Positions 35,830 to 45,694 of a DNA stretch of 64,000 bases are shown piece by piece. The stretch's first letter is position 1. The number at the start of each line of letters is the position of its first letter. The notes below the pieces were generated by a model. The model saw only the letters and a list, made by a program, of their open reading frames with translations. It searched no databases and was not told the DNA's origin. The DNA is taken from contig JADLDO010000039.1 in assembly GCA_020846635.1 (NCBI GenBank), positions 62,001 to 126,000 of the forward strand, given 5' to 3'. The stretch comes from Caldilineaceae bacterium (GTDB taxonomy: Bacteria; Chloroflexota; Anaerolineae; Caldilineales; Caldilineaceae). The position numbers and the translations under genes are program-made.

Positions 35830-37734
35830 CTATGTCTGCTCAATCATCTCTGCCAGTTCAAACCAGCGTTCCAGCGCACGCTCCAATTCCTCGTTCGCAG
35901 CATCGACTTGTGCCGCCAGCGATTGCAGGCGTAGATAATCATCGCCACATTCGTTCATGGTATTCGTCAGTTCGATCTTAGTCTCTTCGAGCTTGGCGAT
36001 GCGCGCCTCCAGAGTTTCGACCTCGCGCTGCTCTTTCCAGGTTAGCTTGCGCGGGCCATCACTGCGCGCGCCTTCTGTGCGTGGGATATGTGACGTGGCA
36101 GCCGTTTCTGTGATAACCGGGGCAGCCGCCAACTGCGCCTCCTGGTGCAGCCGTTCAAAGGTGGTATAGGGGGTGGGATAGCGTGGGCCTAGCTTGCCAT
36201 TTTCCAACGCCTGCAGGAAATCCACGGTACGATCCAGAAAATAGCGATCATGGCTCACCACGATGAGACAGCCGTTGAAATGATCGAGAAATTGCTCCAA
36301 AACCGTCAACGTCTGGATGTCCAGATCGTTGGTCGGCTCGTCCAGGATGAGTACATTGGGCTGGTGGATCAAGGTACGCAGCAGATAGAGCCGCCGCCGT
36401 TCGCCACCGCTGAGGCTGGCGATGCGTGCATATTGCATGGGGCGCGGAAAAAGAAACCACTCCAACATCTGCGCGGCTTCAACGCGTTCGCCATCTTTGG
36501 TTAAGATGAGGGGCGCTTCATTGTTGATAAAGTCAATGATACGCTGCTGCTCATCCAAATCGACGCTGCGCTGGTCATAGTATCCCACCTGCACCGTCTC
36601 GCCCCACGCAATCGTTCCGGCATCCGCTGCGCTGCGTCCTGCCAACAGATCCAGCAGCGTACTCTTGCCCGCACCGTTTGGGCCAAGGATGCCAATGCGG
36701 TCGCCTGGTTCCAACACGAAATCAATATCGTCGATGACCCGCTTGCCATCATATGCCTTGACAAGACCCTGCGCCGTTAATACCTGGCTGCCCAAGCGGC
36801 GGCTTGCCAGTGCCAGGGCGACCCGCTCTTCGCCACTGTCATAGCGAATCTGCATCAATTCTTCGACGCGCTGCTTGCGCGCCTTTTGCTTGGTACCGCG
36901 CGCCATCGGGGCGCGGCGCACCCATTCTAACTCACGCGCCAGCAGCTTGCGCCGTTTCTGCTCTGCCTCTGCCAGCGCTTCCTGTCGTGCCGCGCGCTCC
37001 TCCAGATATTGGGTATAGTTGCCGCTATAGCTCACCAACTGGCGGCGATCCAACTCTACAATGCGATTGACCACTCGATCCAAGAAATAGCGATCATGCG
37101 TGACCATCAACAGCGCGCCGGGCGTCGTTGCCAGATAGCTCTCCAGCCACGCCACCGTATCGGCGTCAATATGGTTGGTCGGCTCATCCAGGATCAACAA
37201 ATCGGCTCGATCAATCAACGCCCGCGCCAGCGCAACGCGTTTGCGCTGCCCCCCGCTGAGCGTACCCACAGACGTCCCAAAATGCGGAATTCCCAACCGG
37301 GTCAATATCGCCTTCGCATTCGCCTCTGCCGTCCAGCCACCTGTGCGCTCCATCTCTGCGCTTAACGTCGCCAATCGCTCTTGATGGGTCGCGTTGTTCG
37401 GATCAGATTGAAGCGCGGCGCTGGCTTCCTCGTACGCGGCGAGTAGCTGCATTTGGGGCGACTCCGAGGCAAAGATCGTTGCCAACACCGTCAGGTTGTC
37501 GTCCAGCTCCGGCTCTTGTGCCAGATACTCGACCTTCTTGCCGCCCATTCTCTGCACACTCCCCGCATCCGGCGATTCCAACCCCGCGGCCAAACGCAGC
37601 AGCGTGCTCTTACCGCTGCCGTTGACGCCGATCAGCCCAATGCGGTCGCCTTCGTTGATCATCAAATTCGCCCCTTCAAACAAGGGACGCTCGCCCAACT
37701 GCTTGGCGAGATTTTCGATTATGAGGAGATTCAC
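35830..37734 (-). CDS. uup: ABC-F family ATPase, Uup-like
   Basis: A 634-residue soluble protein with two ABC ATPase domains and no membrane helices. Domain 1 has Walker A GVNGSGKST, signature LSGGQRKRVALARAL and Walker B LLILDEPTNH. Domain 2 has GPNGAGKST, LSGGERRRLYLLRTL and LILDEPTND. A charged linker (about 245-290) joins them, and the C-terminal 80 residues form a coiled coil (EQREVETLEARIAKLEE), as in Uup. ABC-F proteins act on ribosomes; Uup also affects transposon excision and DNA binding. ATG 37734 fits the family start. Confidence 0.93.
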   Translation of the reverse strand: MNLLIIENLAKQLGERPLFEGANLMINEGDRIGLIGVNGSGKSTLLRLAAGLESPDAGSVQRMGGKKVEYLAQEPELDDNLTVLATIFASESPQMQLLAAYEEASAALQSDPNNATHQERLATLSAEMERTGGWTAEANAKAILTRLGIPHFGTSVGTLSGGQRKRVALARALIDRADLLILDEPTNHIDADTVAWLESYLATTPGALLMVTHDRYFLDRVVNRIVELDRRQLVSYSGNYTQYLEERAARQEALAEAEQKRRKLLARELEWVRRAPMARGTKQKARKQRVEELMQIRYDSGEERVALALASRRLGSQVLTAQGLVKAYDGKRVIDDIDFVLEPGDRIGILGPNGAGKSTLLDLLAGRSAADAGTIAWGETVQVGYYDQRSVDLDEQQRIIDFINNEAPLILTKDGERVEAAQMLEWFLFPRPMQYARIASLSGGERRRLYLLRTLIHQPNVLILDEPTNDLDIQTLTVLEQFLDHFNGCLIVVSHDRYFLDRTVDFLQALENGKLGPRYPTPYTTFERLHQEAQLAAAPVITETAATSHIPRTEGARSDGPRKLTWKEQREVETLEARIAKLEETKIELTNTMNECGDDYLRLQSLAAQVDAANEELERALERWFELAEMIEQT

Positions 37735-37785
37735 AGCAATACTCTCAATAAATCCATCGCGGATGACACCCTCTTACCCCTGCGC

Positions 37786-38712
37786 TCAACCACGCGCTGC
37801 CGCGCTCAGATTCTCCACACACCACCAATAGGTCGTCGGATCATCCACTTTGCAGCCCGAAAAAAAGATCGAATAGTAGAGCCGGTAGAAATCAACAACC
37901 TCCAACAACGCATCGCCCCACCGCTCCGCCACCTGTTGGCGCAAGAACGCTGAATCATCAGCACAGTAATCGGTTGTCGCGCCCATCAGCAAGACAGCGC
38001 CAGCCAAGTCCATGCGCGCATCACCAACCACCACGGCATAGCTGAAATCGCCCACACCACTGATCCTGAATTCATCATCAATAAAGACATTGGCAGGAAA
38101 GTAATCGCCATGCACCAGGCATTTCGGCGGATTGTCGCCCAGAATGGGCAGACGTGCATAAATCGACGCCAGTACCTGGTCAAACTGCGGCACATCCTTC
38201 TCCAGATCGGCGCGACTGGTGGCAAGCGTCTGTGCCATGCGCGCCTCCAAATAGTCGCGCCAATGCTCCCGTTGCAATGGCGAAGTGGCGAGCAGCTCCC
38301 CATAGGGCTTGCCAGGAAAGCGCACGCTGCCCAGAGACGCCGCCACATCCAGATAGCTGGTCAACGCTTTGGCGCGCTCTGCCCCACTCAGCGTAGGCAG
38401 CACCTTGCCAAAATCGCGCCCCGGCATTCGCTTCTCTACCGTGTAGATATGACCAACCCAAGCGCCCACGCTGAAAACCTCCGGCACAGCAAAGGGCAAA
38501 TCATGCTCAGCAAGCCGTTCATAAAAGGCACGCCGCGCTTCCACATAATCCCAGGGTATTTCGTCATTGTAAATACGCAACACATGCTCGGCGTCCATTG
38601 CATAGACGCGCGACTCACTTCCCGTCCCCAGCAGATCAGCGTCCGCCAGGTCAAAACGATTGAGAATCACATGCGCCCTTGTCGGGAACCGCCCCATCCT
38701 GCCATGTCTCAT
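37786..38712 (-). CDS. Aminoglycoside phosphotransferase-family kinase
   Basis: A 308-residue protein-kinase-like phosphotransferase (APH family). The nucleotide-binding start is LLGTGSESRVYAMD. The catalytic loop is CLVHGDYFPANVFID (near 199-213), with Asp and Asn in their usual places. The DFG-equivalent motif is GVGDFSYAVVGD. The substrate may be an antibiotic, a sugar or an amino alcohol; nothing here selects among them. It lies 51 bases upstream of the ABC-F gene on the same strand and may be cotranscribed with it. Confidence 0.88.
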   Translation of the reverse strand: MRHGRMGRFPTRAHVILNRFDLADADLLGTGSESRVYAMDAEHVLRIYNDEIPWDYVEARRAFYERLAEHDLPFAVPEVFSVGAWVGHIYTVEKRMPGRDFGKVLPTLSGAERAKALTSYLDVAASLGSVRFPGKPYGELLATSPLQREHWRDYLEARMAQTLATSRADLEKDVPQFDQVLASIYARLPILGDNPPKCLVHGDYFPANVFIDDEFRISGVGDFSYAVVVGDARMDLAGAVLLMGATTDYCADDSAFLRQQVAERWGDALLEVVDFYRLYYSIFFSGCKVDDPTTYWWCVENLSAAARG

Positions 38713-38737
38713 GAATTCATCACCTAAACTAATTTCG

Positions 38738-38989
38738 CTATTTCACATTCTCAGTAGCGCGTACTTGGGCCACATATTCGTCCAACAGCCGCCGGATCAT
38801 GCGCTGATACGAGGTATTGTATTGTTGTGCTTGTTCCTTAAAAAACTCAACACTATCACTCGACAAACCAATTGTAACCTTGACGACTTCTGGGACCTGA
38901 GCCAGTTCTGCCGGTGAAGGGAGAAAATCTTCCACCTCGCGCAAACGGCCAAAAGTACCTTCAACGATCTTACCGGTTTCTTTCTTCAT
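38738..38989 (-). CDS. BrnA/CopG-type antitoxin (ribbon-helix-helix)
   Basis: An 83-residue antitoxin. The C-terminal half VKVTIGLSSDSVEFFKEQAQ and YQRMIRRLLDEYV is the ribbon-helix-helix pattern of BrnA/CopG-like antitoxins. BrnA binds and neutralises the RelE-like RNase BrnT and represses the operon as a dimer. ATG 38989 is chosen because the frame upstream to 39124 overlaps a brnT remnant in another phase; the overlap of this start with the last codons of brnT is the normal brnTA arrangement. The toxin partner is truncated, so this is an orphan antitoxin. Confidence 0.8.
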   Translation of the reverse strand: MKKETGKIVEGTFGRLREVEDFLPSPAELAQVPEVVKVTIGLSSDSVEFFKEQAQQYNTSYQRMIRRLLDEYVAQVRATENVK

Positions 38990-39101
38990 AAAGCCTTCGC
39001 TCCTTACGCCAATAACCAGCGCCAATAATCCGAATTCGCCGCCCAAAGAGGAATAGAGTCTGCTCCCAGACAGGTTGATGGGGAAAGGCAAAGGTGATAC
39101 A
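38970..39101 (-). pseudogene. brnT toxin remnant (5'-truncated, internally deleted)
   Basis: In the phase that ends at TAA 38972-38970, 43 codons follow directly after the stop of the acyl-CoA synthetase gene. The end, RIRIIGAGYWRKERRLYEER, matches the BrnT C-terminus (usually IRIISARKAT..ER..YEE). The preceding ITFAFPHQPVWEQTLFLFG resembles an earlier BrnT strand region, but the roughly 20 residues normally between these parts are missing, as is the whole N-terminal half. No start codon is available. The stop lies inside the brnA start region as in intact pairs, which supports a decayed brnTA locus. Confidence 0.65.
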
Positions 39102-41096
39102 TCATCGAGCGTGGCGGATGGCATCTAGGGTCTGGGGGTCTTCCAGGCTGGTCAGATCGCCCAGCGGCAGTTCCAGGTAGGCGGCGCGGATGACACGGTG
39201 CATTACTTTGGCGCTGCGTGTCTTGGGCAATGCCTCGACAAAACGGATCTCGCGCGGGCGTAGGGGCTTGCCCAACTCCTTCGCCACCAACTCCAGCAGT
39301 TCCTCACGCAAGGGCTCACTGGCGCTCTGCCCTGGCTTGAGCACGCAAAAGGCGACGACCTCTTGGTCTTTAATCGGGTGGGGCACGCCAACGGCTGCGG
39401 ACTCAATGATCGCCTCATGCGCGTTGAGGATCGCTTCCACCTCGGCGGGCCCCAAGCGCTTGCCCGCAATCTTAATTGTATCGTCGCTGCGCCCCAGGAT
39501 ATACCAAAGTCCATCGCTGTCGATGGCGGCAAAGTCCCCATGCACCCACAGCCCAGGCATGCGGCTCCAGTAGGCATCCAAATAACGCTCGCGGTCGCCC
39601 CAAAAGCCGCGCGTCATGCCGATCCACGGCTTGCGGATCACCAACTCGCCCACTGCACCGCGCACAGACTGCCCCTGCTCGTCCACCACATCCACATCCA
39701 TCCCCAACACAGGCCCGCCAAATGCACAGGCTTTGCAGGGGTCAAAGAGCGTCCCGATCAGAATCCCCCCGCTGATCTCTGTGCCACCCGAATAGTTCAG
39801 GATCGGAAGCCGTCCTCTGGAGACCGTATTAAAGAGCCACATCCACGATTCAGGGTCCCACGGGCTGCCGGTTGAACCGAGGATACGCAGTGAAGAAAGA
39901 TCGTGGCGCTGCACAGGATCGGCCCCAAAACGTTTGAGCGAGCGAAAGAGCGTGGGCGATGCGCCAAAGTGGGTAACGCGATGCCGCTCCACCAATGCCC
40001 AGACACGATCCACGTCGGGATAGTCGGGCGCGCCATCGTAAAGCAGCATGGTAGCCCCATTGAGCAGCGTGCCAAAGACCACCCACGGCCCCATCATCCA
40101 GCCCATATCCGTGAGCCAATAGAGCGTGTCCCCTGCGCGCACGTCCATGCCGTGACGCATATCCTGTGCGCCCTTGATGGGGAAGCCACAATGGGTATGG
40201 ACTGCGCCTTTGGGCTTGCCTGTCGTGCCGCTGGTATAGATGACCATCAGCACATCTTCGGCACTGGTGCGTGCGGTCTCTGCTTGCTCCGGCTGCCGCG
40301 CGATCAATTCGTGCCACCAATGGTCGCGGCCCTCTGTCCACGGCACATCCTCCAGCCCAACCCGGTTCAACACAATCACATGGCACAATGTCGGCACATC
40401 CGTAGCCGCCTGATCGACCACCGGCTTCATCGCCACAGCCCTGCCTCGACGCCACATGCCATCTGCGGTGAAGATCGCCTTCGCGCCGGCATCGGTCAGT
40501 CGCGACACAATCGCGCTGTGCCCATAGCCGCTAAAGAGAGGCAGGATGATGCCGCCGATCTTGACCACTGCCAGCAGCGCAATTGCCAGTTCAGCGCACA
40601 TCGGCATATAAAGACCGACCGCATCCCCTTTGCCAAGCCCCAACTCGGTCAGCCCATTCGCACAGCGGCAAACGGCCTCATGCAGCTCCGCATAGGTATA
40701 GGTGGTGGTAATGCCCTCTTCACCTTCATAGCGTAACGCCAATTGGTCACGCGCGGGGCTGTTCTGCCACTTGTCCAGGCAGTTGTGGACAATGTTCATC
40801 TCGCCATCCACACACCAGTGTGGAAATTCCATCCCTTCCGACAGGTCGAGCATCTGCGTATAGGGGCGATAGAACTCGATGCCCAAATCCTCCATGACCG
40901 CTTCCCAAAACCAGGCCACATCTGCCACTGCGCGCGCCTGGAGCGTGGCATAGTCGGCGATGCCGTGACGGGTCATCAAGCGTTGGATATTGCTCTGCTG
41001 CCAGGTGGTGGCGTCGGGCTGCCAAACAATTGGCTGACCAAAGGGGAAAGTCTCGTTACCGCCGGCATCGCCCGCGGCGCTAGAGTTCTGGGACAT
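39102..41096 (-). CDS. AMP-dependent acyl-CoA synthetase (acetyl-CoA synthetase-like)
   Basis: A 664-residue acyl-adenylate-forming enzyme. It has the P-loop VIYTSGTTGKPKGAVHTH, ILNYSGGTEISGG, and the hinge and CoA-binding segment GRSDDTIKIAGKRLGPAEVE, with the catalytic Lys near the end in KTRSAKVMHRVIR. The N-terminal ACAS-like cap (WFWEAVMEDLGIEFYRPYTQ) points to the short-chain acetyl/propionyl/acetoacetyl-CoA synthetase branch. ATG 41096 follows GAGGCGG. The gene runs up to the brnT remnant and shares its stop neighbourhood with it. Confidence 0.92.
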   Translation of the reverse strand: MSQNSSAAGDAGGNETFPFGQPIVWQPDATTWQQSNIQRLMTRHGIADYATLQARAVADVAWFWEAVMEDLGIEFYRPYTQMLDLSEGMEFPHWCVDGEMNIVHNCLDKWQNSPARDQLALRYEGEEGITTTYTYAELHEAVCRCANGLTELGLGKGDAVGLYMPMCAELAIALLAVVKIGGIILPLFSGYGHSAIVSRLTDAGAKAIFTADGMWRRGRAVAMKPVVDQAATDVPTLCHVIVLNRVGLEDVPWTEGRDHWWHELIARQPEQAETARTSAEDVLMVIYTSGTTGKPKGAVHTHCGFPIKGAQDMRHGMDVRAGDTLYWLTDMGWMMGPWVVFGTLLNGATMLLYDGAPDYPDVDRVWALVERHRVTHFGASPTLFRSLKRFGADPVQRHDLSSLRILGSTGSPWDPESWMWLFNTVSRGRLPILNYSGGTEISGGILIGTLFDPCKACAFGGPVLGMDVDVVDEQGQSVRGAVGELVIRKPWIGMTRGFWGDRERYLDAYWSRMPGLWVHGDFAAIDSDGLWYILGRSDDTIKIAGKRLGPAEVEAILNAHEAIIESAAVGVPHPIKDQEVVAFCVLKPGQSASEPLREELLELVAKELGKPLRPREIRFVEALPKTRSAKVMHRVIRAAYLELPLGDLTSLEDPQTLDAIRHAR

Positions 41097-41144
41097 GGCG
41101 TGCCGCCTCACAAGGAATGGGGGTAGATGGCAAATTCAGAAATG

Positions 41145-41867
41145 CTATTCCGACGAAGGAGGAATCCCCTGCTCCGCCAAACTGCTACTGCTGCGCTTTA
41201 ATAAATTCCGGCTCTTGATTGTCCGTGTGGCTTTGCGCTCGCCATAGCCAAGCAGTTGCGGCTCGGCCCAGACTGCCCAGTTCCAGCGATTGTCACCCAG
41301 ACCATCGGTCACAAATTGCACCACAATGTCTTGCCCGCCCAAACTGGGTACGTCAATCAAAAAGCGTTCCCACTCATTGCTCTGCTTGGTGGTGCTCCAA
41401 AGGCGCACGCCATTGACATAGATGCGGAAGGCGCACCAGTTCTCACCCTCCATCAGCGCGCCATCGCGGATGCCTACGGCAAAGCGCATCCGCAGGCTGT
41501 CCACCTCGCGCGGCACATGCAACTGGTATTCACAGACCGCGCTGCCGATGACGGGCGGATGCTCCCAAAGCGCCATCTGCTGCACCATGCCACAGGTTGC
41601 CAAGCCGGTCTTGATCTCCATCAAGTCTGAAGAGCGCGTCGAAACCTTGCGCGCCGCGGGGAAGCCTTCCAGGAAATCATACTGCCAGATCAGCGCCTGA
41701 TTAGGCCCTGGCTGCGCTTCCTCATCCAAGAGGCTGTGCCACAACTCCTCCTGCCATTTCAGGTAGGAAATATATTGTGAGAGTTGGGTCAGCGATTGCT
41801 CATTGAGATCGGCAATGCGCCGCAGGATCGCGTCAATGGTCTCTTTTCGGGCATCATAGGTTGGCAT
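41145..41867 (-). CDS. Hypothetical protein with helical N-terminus and beta-sandwich-like domain
   Basis: A 240-residue protein without a recognised family. Residues 1-50 are helical and charged (ILRRIADLNEQSLTQL). Residues 60-215 look like a beta-sandwich: repeated short strands with Trp/Tyr, such as CEYQLHVPREVDSLRMRFAV, WCAFRIYVNGVRLWSTT and DIVVQFVTDGLGDNRWNWAVW, in the style of NPCBM or jelly-roll carbohydrate-binding modules. There is no signal peptide. It lies 48 bases upstream of the acyl-CoA synthetase gene. Confidence 0.65.
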   Translation of the reverse strand: MPTYDARKETIDAILRRIADLNEQSLTQLSQYISYLKWQEELWHSLLDEEAQPGPNQALIWQYDFLEGFPAARKVSTRSSDLMEIKTGLATCGMVQQMALWEHPPVIGSAVCEYQLHVPREVDSLRMRFAVGIRDGALMEGENWCAFRIYVNGVRLWSTTKQSNEWERFLIDVPSLGGQDIVVQFVTDGLGDNRWNWAVWAEPQLLGYGERKATRTIKSRNLLKRSSSSLAEQGIPPSSE

Positions 41868-41918
41868 AGCGACTCTATCTGCCTAGAGATGGCGCTGGGA
41901 TGATCATAGACTATCAGA

Positions 41919-42464
41919 TCAACTTATCTGGGACAGGAAACTGCCTTTGGCCTGTTCGCGCGTCAAATCCATCAGGTGTTCCCAGCGTTGTGCAGCGATA
42001 GGGTTGCTCAACAAGACCAAAGCCACATAACTCGGCTCAAAGGGCTTGCGGACGAGCTGCATGTGGGCTTCCTCAGGGGTGAGCGATCCCTTCTTCTGGT
42101 TGCAGCGCGTACACGCGGTGACGAGATTCTCCCACTCATGCTTGCCCCCGCGGCTGCGAGGGATCACATGATCCACGGTCAAGAATTGCCGCCCAGGAAG
42201 TTCGCCACAATATTGGCATGTGTACGCATCGCGCAGCATCACTGCTTGCCGGGTCGATGGCACCTTGCGATGCGGCAGGCGCACGTAGTGTACCAGCCGG
42301 ATGACAAGCGGCACAGGCATATTCTGGTGGCTACTCCGCAACATCTGCTGGGTAGCCTCCAAAAGTTCCGCTTTCTCGCGCATGAGCAACACGACAGCAC
42401 GTCGCACCGAGACCAGACTCAGTGGTTCATAGCTCGCATTCAAAACGAGAACCTGCTTGGACAT
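41919..42464 (-). CDS. HNH endonuclease family protein
   Basis: A 181-residue HNH nuclease. The zinc-binding and catalytic region is in the middle: [28 protein letters not shown] and CTRCNQKKG, with His in VDHVIP as the likely general base and the Asn in WENL. It is similar to stand-alone HNH enzymes that are widespread in Chloroflexota and actinobacteria, whose function (repair, defence or restriction) is not defined. No modification methylase or mobile-element genes are next to it. Confidence 0.88.
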   Translation of the reverse strand: MSKQVLVLNASYEPLSLVSVRRAVVLLMREKAELLEATQQMLRSSHQNMPVPLVIRLVHYVRLPHRKVPSTRQAVMLRDAYTCQYCGELPGRQFLTVDHVIPRSRGGKHEWENLVTACTRCNQKKGSLTPEEAHMQLVRKPFEPSYVALVLLSNPIAAQRWEHLMDLTREQAKGSFLSQIS

Positions 42465-42585
42465 ACTCCAGAGTAATTGTGAACGTACAGCACCGCTACG
42501 AACGACAAAACAATAGCCCTATTGTAGCAGCAAGCCGCAGGCGTTAACAAACCGCTCACACTGTGACAAGCCCTCTGAAATTCCC

Positions 42586-42981
42586 CTAAAACGTTGGCCC
42601 TGCAACGTCCGCCACATAGGATGCGCGCAGCAAAATTCCCCACAAGAAGAAACAGGCGGCAGCCATTGCCAGCGTCTTGGTGTTTTCATCCTCCAAGTTG
42701 CCAAAGTAACTTTGCGCCGCGGGCAGGCAGATCACAGCCACTACGCCATACAGAATGTGCATAAATGGGCGGGCCAATGCCGTATCCAGCCCTTGCAGAT
42801 AGAGCAACCCGCCCAACGCGCCCTGGGCAATGATCAGGATTTCGCCCATCAAAGCCGCGCCAAACCAACCGCTGTTCAGAGGGCGGCTCATAAAACGCAG
42901 CAGCAGCGCCCAAATCCCCAACGCAGCGACAAAGAGAACCGTCGTATTCGCCAAACCAGCATGGATCTGTGCCAACGACAT
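42586..42981 (-). CDS. Four-helix membrane protein of unknown function
   Basis: A 131-residue protein with four predicted membrane helices (about 10-28, 40-62, 72-92 and 103-125). One His near the start (IHAGL) and another in PFMHILYGV could face each other, but no known cofactor motif is present. I do not recognise a family. The neighbour upstream is the glycosidase-like lipoprotein gene (38 bases between this start and that stop), so it may be cotranscribed with it. Confidence 0.7.
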   Translation of the reverse strand: MSLAQIHAGLANTTVLFVAALGIWALLLRFMSRPLNSGWFGAALMGEILIIAQGALGGLLYLQGLDTALARPFMHILYGVVAVICLPAAQSYFGNLEDENTKTLAMAAACFFLWGILLRASYVADVAGPTF

Positions 42982-43019
42982 AATCAGTTTTCGGCTTCCT
43001 CGTTATGCAATATTGATAA

Positions 43020-44387
43020 CTAAACAGGCGCATGAACCTCTAAATACTGCCCCAAGACCCTGGCGGCATCGCCCAGGATCTCATACGATTCCCAACTGGC
43101 ACTGCCTGCCATCGCATAGATGCAGCCGCCGATCACATAATCATTCTGGCGCATCGCTTCATCAAACCAGACAAGCTGTTCCACATAGGCCCCCGGCCCC
43201 CACAGCCCAAAGCCATTCTCTGCCCAATATCGTTGGAAATCATGCCAGCCCATCGCCTCCAGAGGCCCAGGGCGGTTGGCATCGACCAGCCCATCTACCC
43301 CTAACTCGGTAAAGACCAATGGGATAGCCAAACCGCGCGGGATCAGGATTTGGTTATAGACCTGGCGATAGCGCAGGGTCAGCCAACCACTATCCTCCGG
43401 GGATACACCCGGATAGCGCCCCATGTTGTCGCGTGTGGTCAGATAATAGATCGTGGGGGCCGAATACTCGTGCAAGCCCAACCAGCCATCATACTGTTGT
43501 GCCGCTTGAATGGCAGGCAGAAAATACTCCCACATCTCAAGCGGCGGCCCGCCTGTGCCAAAATTGCCAATCACGCTGCGAATTCCCCGCTCACCCAGCA
43601 GGCGCGTGCGCTCGGCCTCAAACTCTGCCCAGCGTTTCATTTCATCCGCATTGCCCGCCACCGGTTCGTTGTAGGTCTCCCAACCATCAAAATAGGGTCG
43701 TCGTCCGGCATCGTCGGCAAAGGGCAACAGCCGCTCCACATAAGCATGCGCGCCCGCAATGGGATCAAGTTCAGACAACTGTACTTGCGCCAAATCCCCA
43801 TCGGGCAGGCGACCGATGACTTGTGTATTGGGCGAGTGCTGTTTGATCTGCCTAACAAAGTTGGCGTCTAATTCCAACGTCTTGACCACTGTCACCGCTT
43901 TGGTGTCGAGTAATTCGAAAATCTGGGGATGGTTGCGCGCCACAAACAACCCCAACTTGCTCGGCGGGCCTGGTGGGAAAGCGGTTGCCTGGGGCGTAGG
44001 GGTCGGTGGCACTGGGGTCGCAGTCGGCGGTATCTTGGGAGGCGTCGGCGTCATCGTCGGCTCCGGCACCAACCAGCCTGCTGCCTCGCTCGACTGATTG
44101 GTAATCCACGGTAGATGTGCCTGCTGGCTGCCCCCTGGGGACAGCAGACTCGACTGGCCCACCTGCGTAGCCGTGGGTGTGGGCGTCACCGAGGGTAGAG
44201 GCGATGGTGTCGGCGTGCTGCGTGACCTGCCACAAGCCGCGGCAACCAGGGCCGCCAACCCTCCTGCGGCTCCCATTAAGAAACGGCGACGTCCGCGCCC
44301 AGGAGAGGATTCAACAGCAGGATCAGGGGTTGGGCCTGCTGGTTGGTTCGTTTGATCTTCAGGTATCATGAATTGTTCATCACTCAT
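43020..44387 (-). CDS. Tat-exported lipoprotein with glycoside hydrolase-like TIM barrel
   Basis: A 455-residue exported protein. [20 protein letters not shown] has a Tat motif and a lipobox with Cys52. A Pro/Thr-rich linker (about 55-140, with TPTPTP-like repeats) follows, then a catalytic-type domain. Two motifs look like the acid/base and nucleophile of clan-A hydrolases: [11 protein letters not shown] (Glu in the NEP motif) and [11 protein letters not shown]. That supports a GH39/GH5-like glycosidase, though the substrate is unknown. It is probably anchored to the outer face of the membrane. Confidence 0.78.
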   Translation of the reverse strand: MSDEQFMIPEDQTNQPAGPTPDPAVESSPGRGRRRFLMGAAGGLAALVAAACGRSRSTPTPSPLPSVTPTPTATQVGQSSLLSPGGSQQAHLPWITNQSSEAAGWLVPEPTMTPTPPKIPPTATPVPPTPTPQATAFPPGPPSKLGLFVARNHPQIFELLDTKAVTVVKTLELDANFVRQIKQHSPNTQVIGRLPDGDLAQVQLSELDPIAGAHAYVERLLPFADDAGRRPYFDGWETYNEPVAGNADEMKRWAEFEAERTRLLGERGIRSVIGNFGTGGPPLEMWEYFLPAIQAAQQYDGWLGLHEYSAPTIYYLTTRDNMGRYPGVSPEDSGWLTLRYRQVYNQILIPRGLAIPLVFTELGVDGLVDANRPGPLEAMGWHDFQRYWAENGFGLWGPGAYVEQLVWFDEAMRQNDYVIGGCIYAMAGSASWESYEILGDAARVLGQYLEVHAPV

Positions 44388-44596
44388 AGACCCAAACTAT
44401 AGCACCCCTAATTGGCCTCGCCAAAAAGACCAGCCAAGAGGGCGCGTCACTCAGTAAATGCTTCAATCCGCGCCAACCTCAACGTCTGCGCCCCTGCGCT
44501 TGTTCCCAAAAACGCGCAAAAAAAATAACGGGCTAGGCATCTACGCCCGGCCCGTTGATTCAGTACACAGGTATCCTACTGCAACATTGACCAGCC

Positions 44597-45349
44597 TCAC
44601 ATACCCGTTGGCAGATCGACAAACTCGAATTCAATCTCAAAACGCTCTTGCAGATGGCTGCCCAACGCCTGTACCCCCACCGTCTCGGTGGTATAGTGTC
44701 CGCCATAGAGTACATTGATCCCGGCATTGAGCGCCTCATAGAAATGGGCGTGGCTGGTTTCGCCGGTAATGTACAGGTCACAGTCCAACGCTTTGGCCTC
44801 TTGAATGGACTTTGCACCCGATCCACTCATGATGCCCACCCGTTTGATGATGCGCGGGCCGTGGGGCTGCACCAGTTTGACCGGCCCGACCGACTGTTCA
44901 AAGCGATCCACCAGATAGTCGAGCTTGGCTCCATGTTGATCAACCGCCAAGACGGCTAAATTGACGCCATTGACCGCGCCCCACTGCTCGATGACTTCCA
45001 ACCCCAAACGCCGCGCCAATTCCGCATTGTTGCCCACTTCGGGGTGAGCATCCAACGCCAAATGGGCGGCATATAAATTCAGATCAGCATCGATGTAGGT
45101 ACGCACCAAGCTGCCAAAGGCATCGCGCAACGGCTGGCTCGGCCCCCAGAAAATACCGTGATGCACCAAGAGCAGATCAGCGCCCTGTGCTATCGCCTCT
45201 ACCGCACAGGGCATTTGTGCATCCACCATGCCCACAATGCGATTGACCTCGCTGCGTCCCTCAATCTGGAGTCCTTGAGGGCCATAATCGCGAATTTCTT
45301 CAATCCGCAGGTACTCATTCAGATAAGCAACCAACTCTGCGCGCATCAT
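44597..45349 (-). CDS. Nif3-like dinuclear metal centre protein
   Basis: A 250-residue member of the Nif3/YbgI (DUF34) family, a hexameric protein with a two-metal site. Visible ligand motifs are [35 protein letters not shown] and GGHYTTET. The function is not firmly established; members resemble GTP cyclohydrolase-type or pyrophosphatase proteins. ATG 45349 overlaps the stop of the DUF951 gene (ATGA), so the two are translationally coupled. No obvious abnormality. Confidence 0.93.
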   Translation of the reverse strand: MMRAELVAYLNEYLRIEEIRDYGPQGLQIEGRSEVNRIVGMVDAQMPCAVEAIAQGADLLLVHHGIFWGPSQPLRDAFGSLVRTYIDADLNLYAAHLALDAHPEVGNNAELARRLGLEVIEQWGAVNGVNLAVLAVDQHGAKLDYLVDRFEQSVGPVKLVQPHGPRIIKRVGIMSGSGAKSIQEAKALDCDLYITGETSHAHFYEALNAGINVLYGGHYTTETVGVQALGSHLQERFEIEFEFVDLPTGM

Positions 45350-45576
45350 GGCAACTCTGCTCCTGCTTCATTGGCCGCGTCTGCCCCGCGCTGGACAAAC
45401 CGCTTCGCTTGGTGGGCAAAACGCCGCCGCGGCAATAACACCCGCCGCCCACAACCTCGACAGATCAGCCCAATATCGGCTCCCACGCGCACCACTTCCC
45501 ACAGCGTGCCGCCGCAGGGATGCGGCTTACGCATCTCGACCACATCACCGACATAGAGCTTCTCGTGGATTTCCAT
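45346..45576 (-). CDS. DUF951 family protein (YyzM-like)
   Basis: A 76-residue protein with the DUF951 core [18 protein letters not shown] and [20 protein letters not shown], including Cys residues in CGG and CRGC that may bind metal. It is a small conserved protein of unknown function, often near Nif3 or ychF genes. The start ATG 45576 gives the family length; an extension to 45603 has no family character. It overlaps the Nif3-like gene by 4 bases. Confidence 0.88.
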   Translation of the reverse strand: MEIHEKLYVGDVVEMRKPHPCGGTLWEVVRVGADIGLICRGCGRRVLLPRRRFAHQAKRFVQRGADAANEAGAELP

Positions 45577-45593
45577 GTTTCTACTGATCTCTA

Positions 45594-45674
45594 GTACGGA
45601 CACCCTCTATGGTGTCCCTCTGCTTCTGGCTTCCGCCCTGCGGGAGAGCGGACACAATGGATTGTGTCCCTACG
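45594..45674 (+). repeat. Repeat R2 copy A (81 bp, two hairpins)
   Basis: An 81-base element, 78 of 81 bases identical to the reverse complement of 48159-48239. It holds two palindromes: GGACACC-CTCTAT-GGTGTCC (45598-45617) and GGACACAAT-GG-ATTGTGTCC (45650-45669), separated by about 32 bases. A REP/MITE-like intergenic element; no open frame is likely. It lies 18 bases before the DUF951 start and 21 bases after the polymer-forming protein stop. Confidence 0.9.
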
Positions 45675-45694
45675 CATGGCAGCAGAGCAATTCC

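Noticed and set aside
41919..42464. A homing or restriction system around the HNH gene
   Set aside because: No intron, methylase, specificity subunit or mobile element was found next to it.
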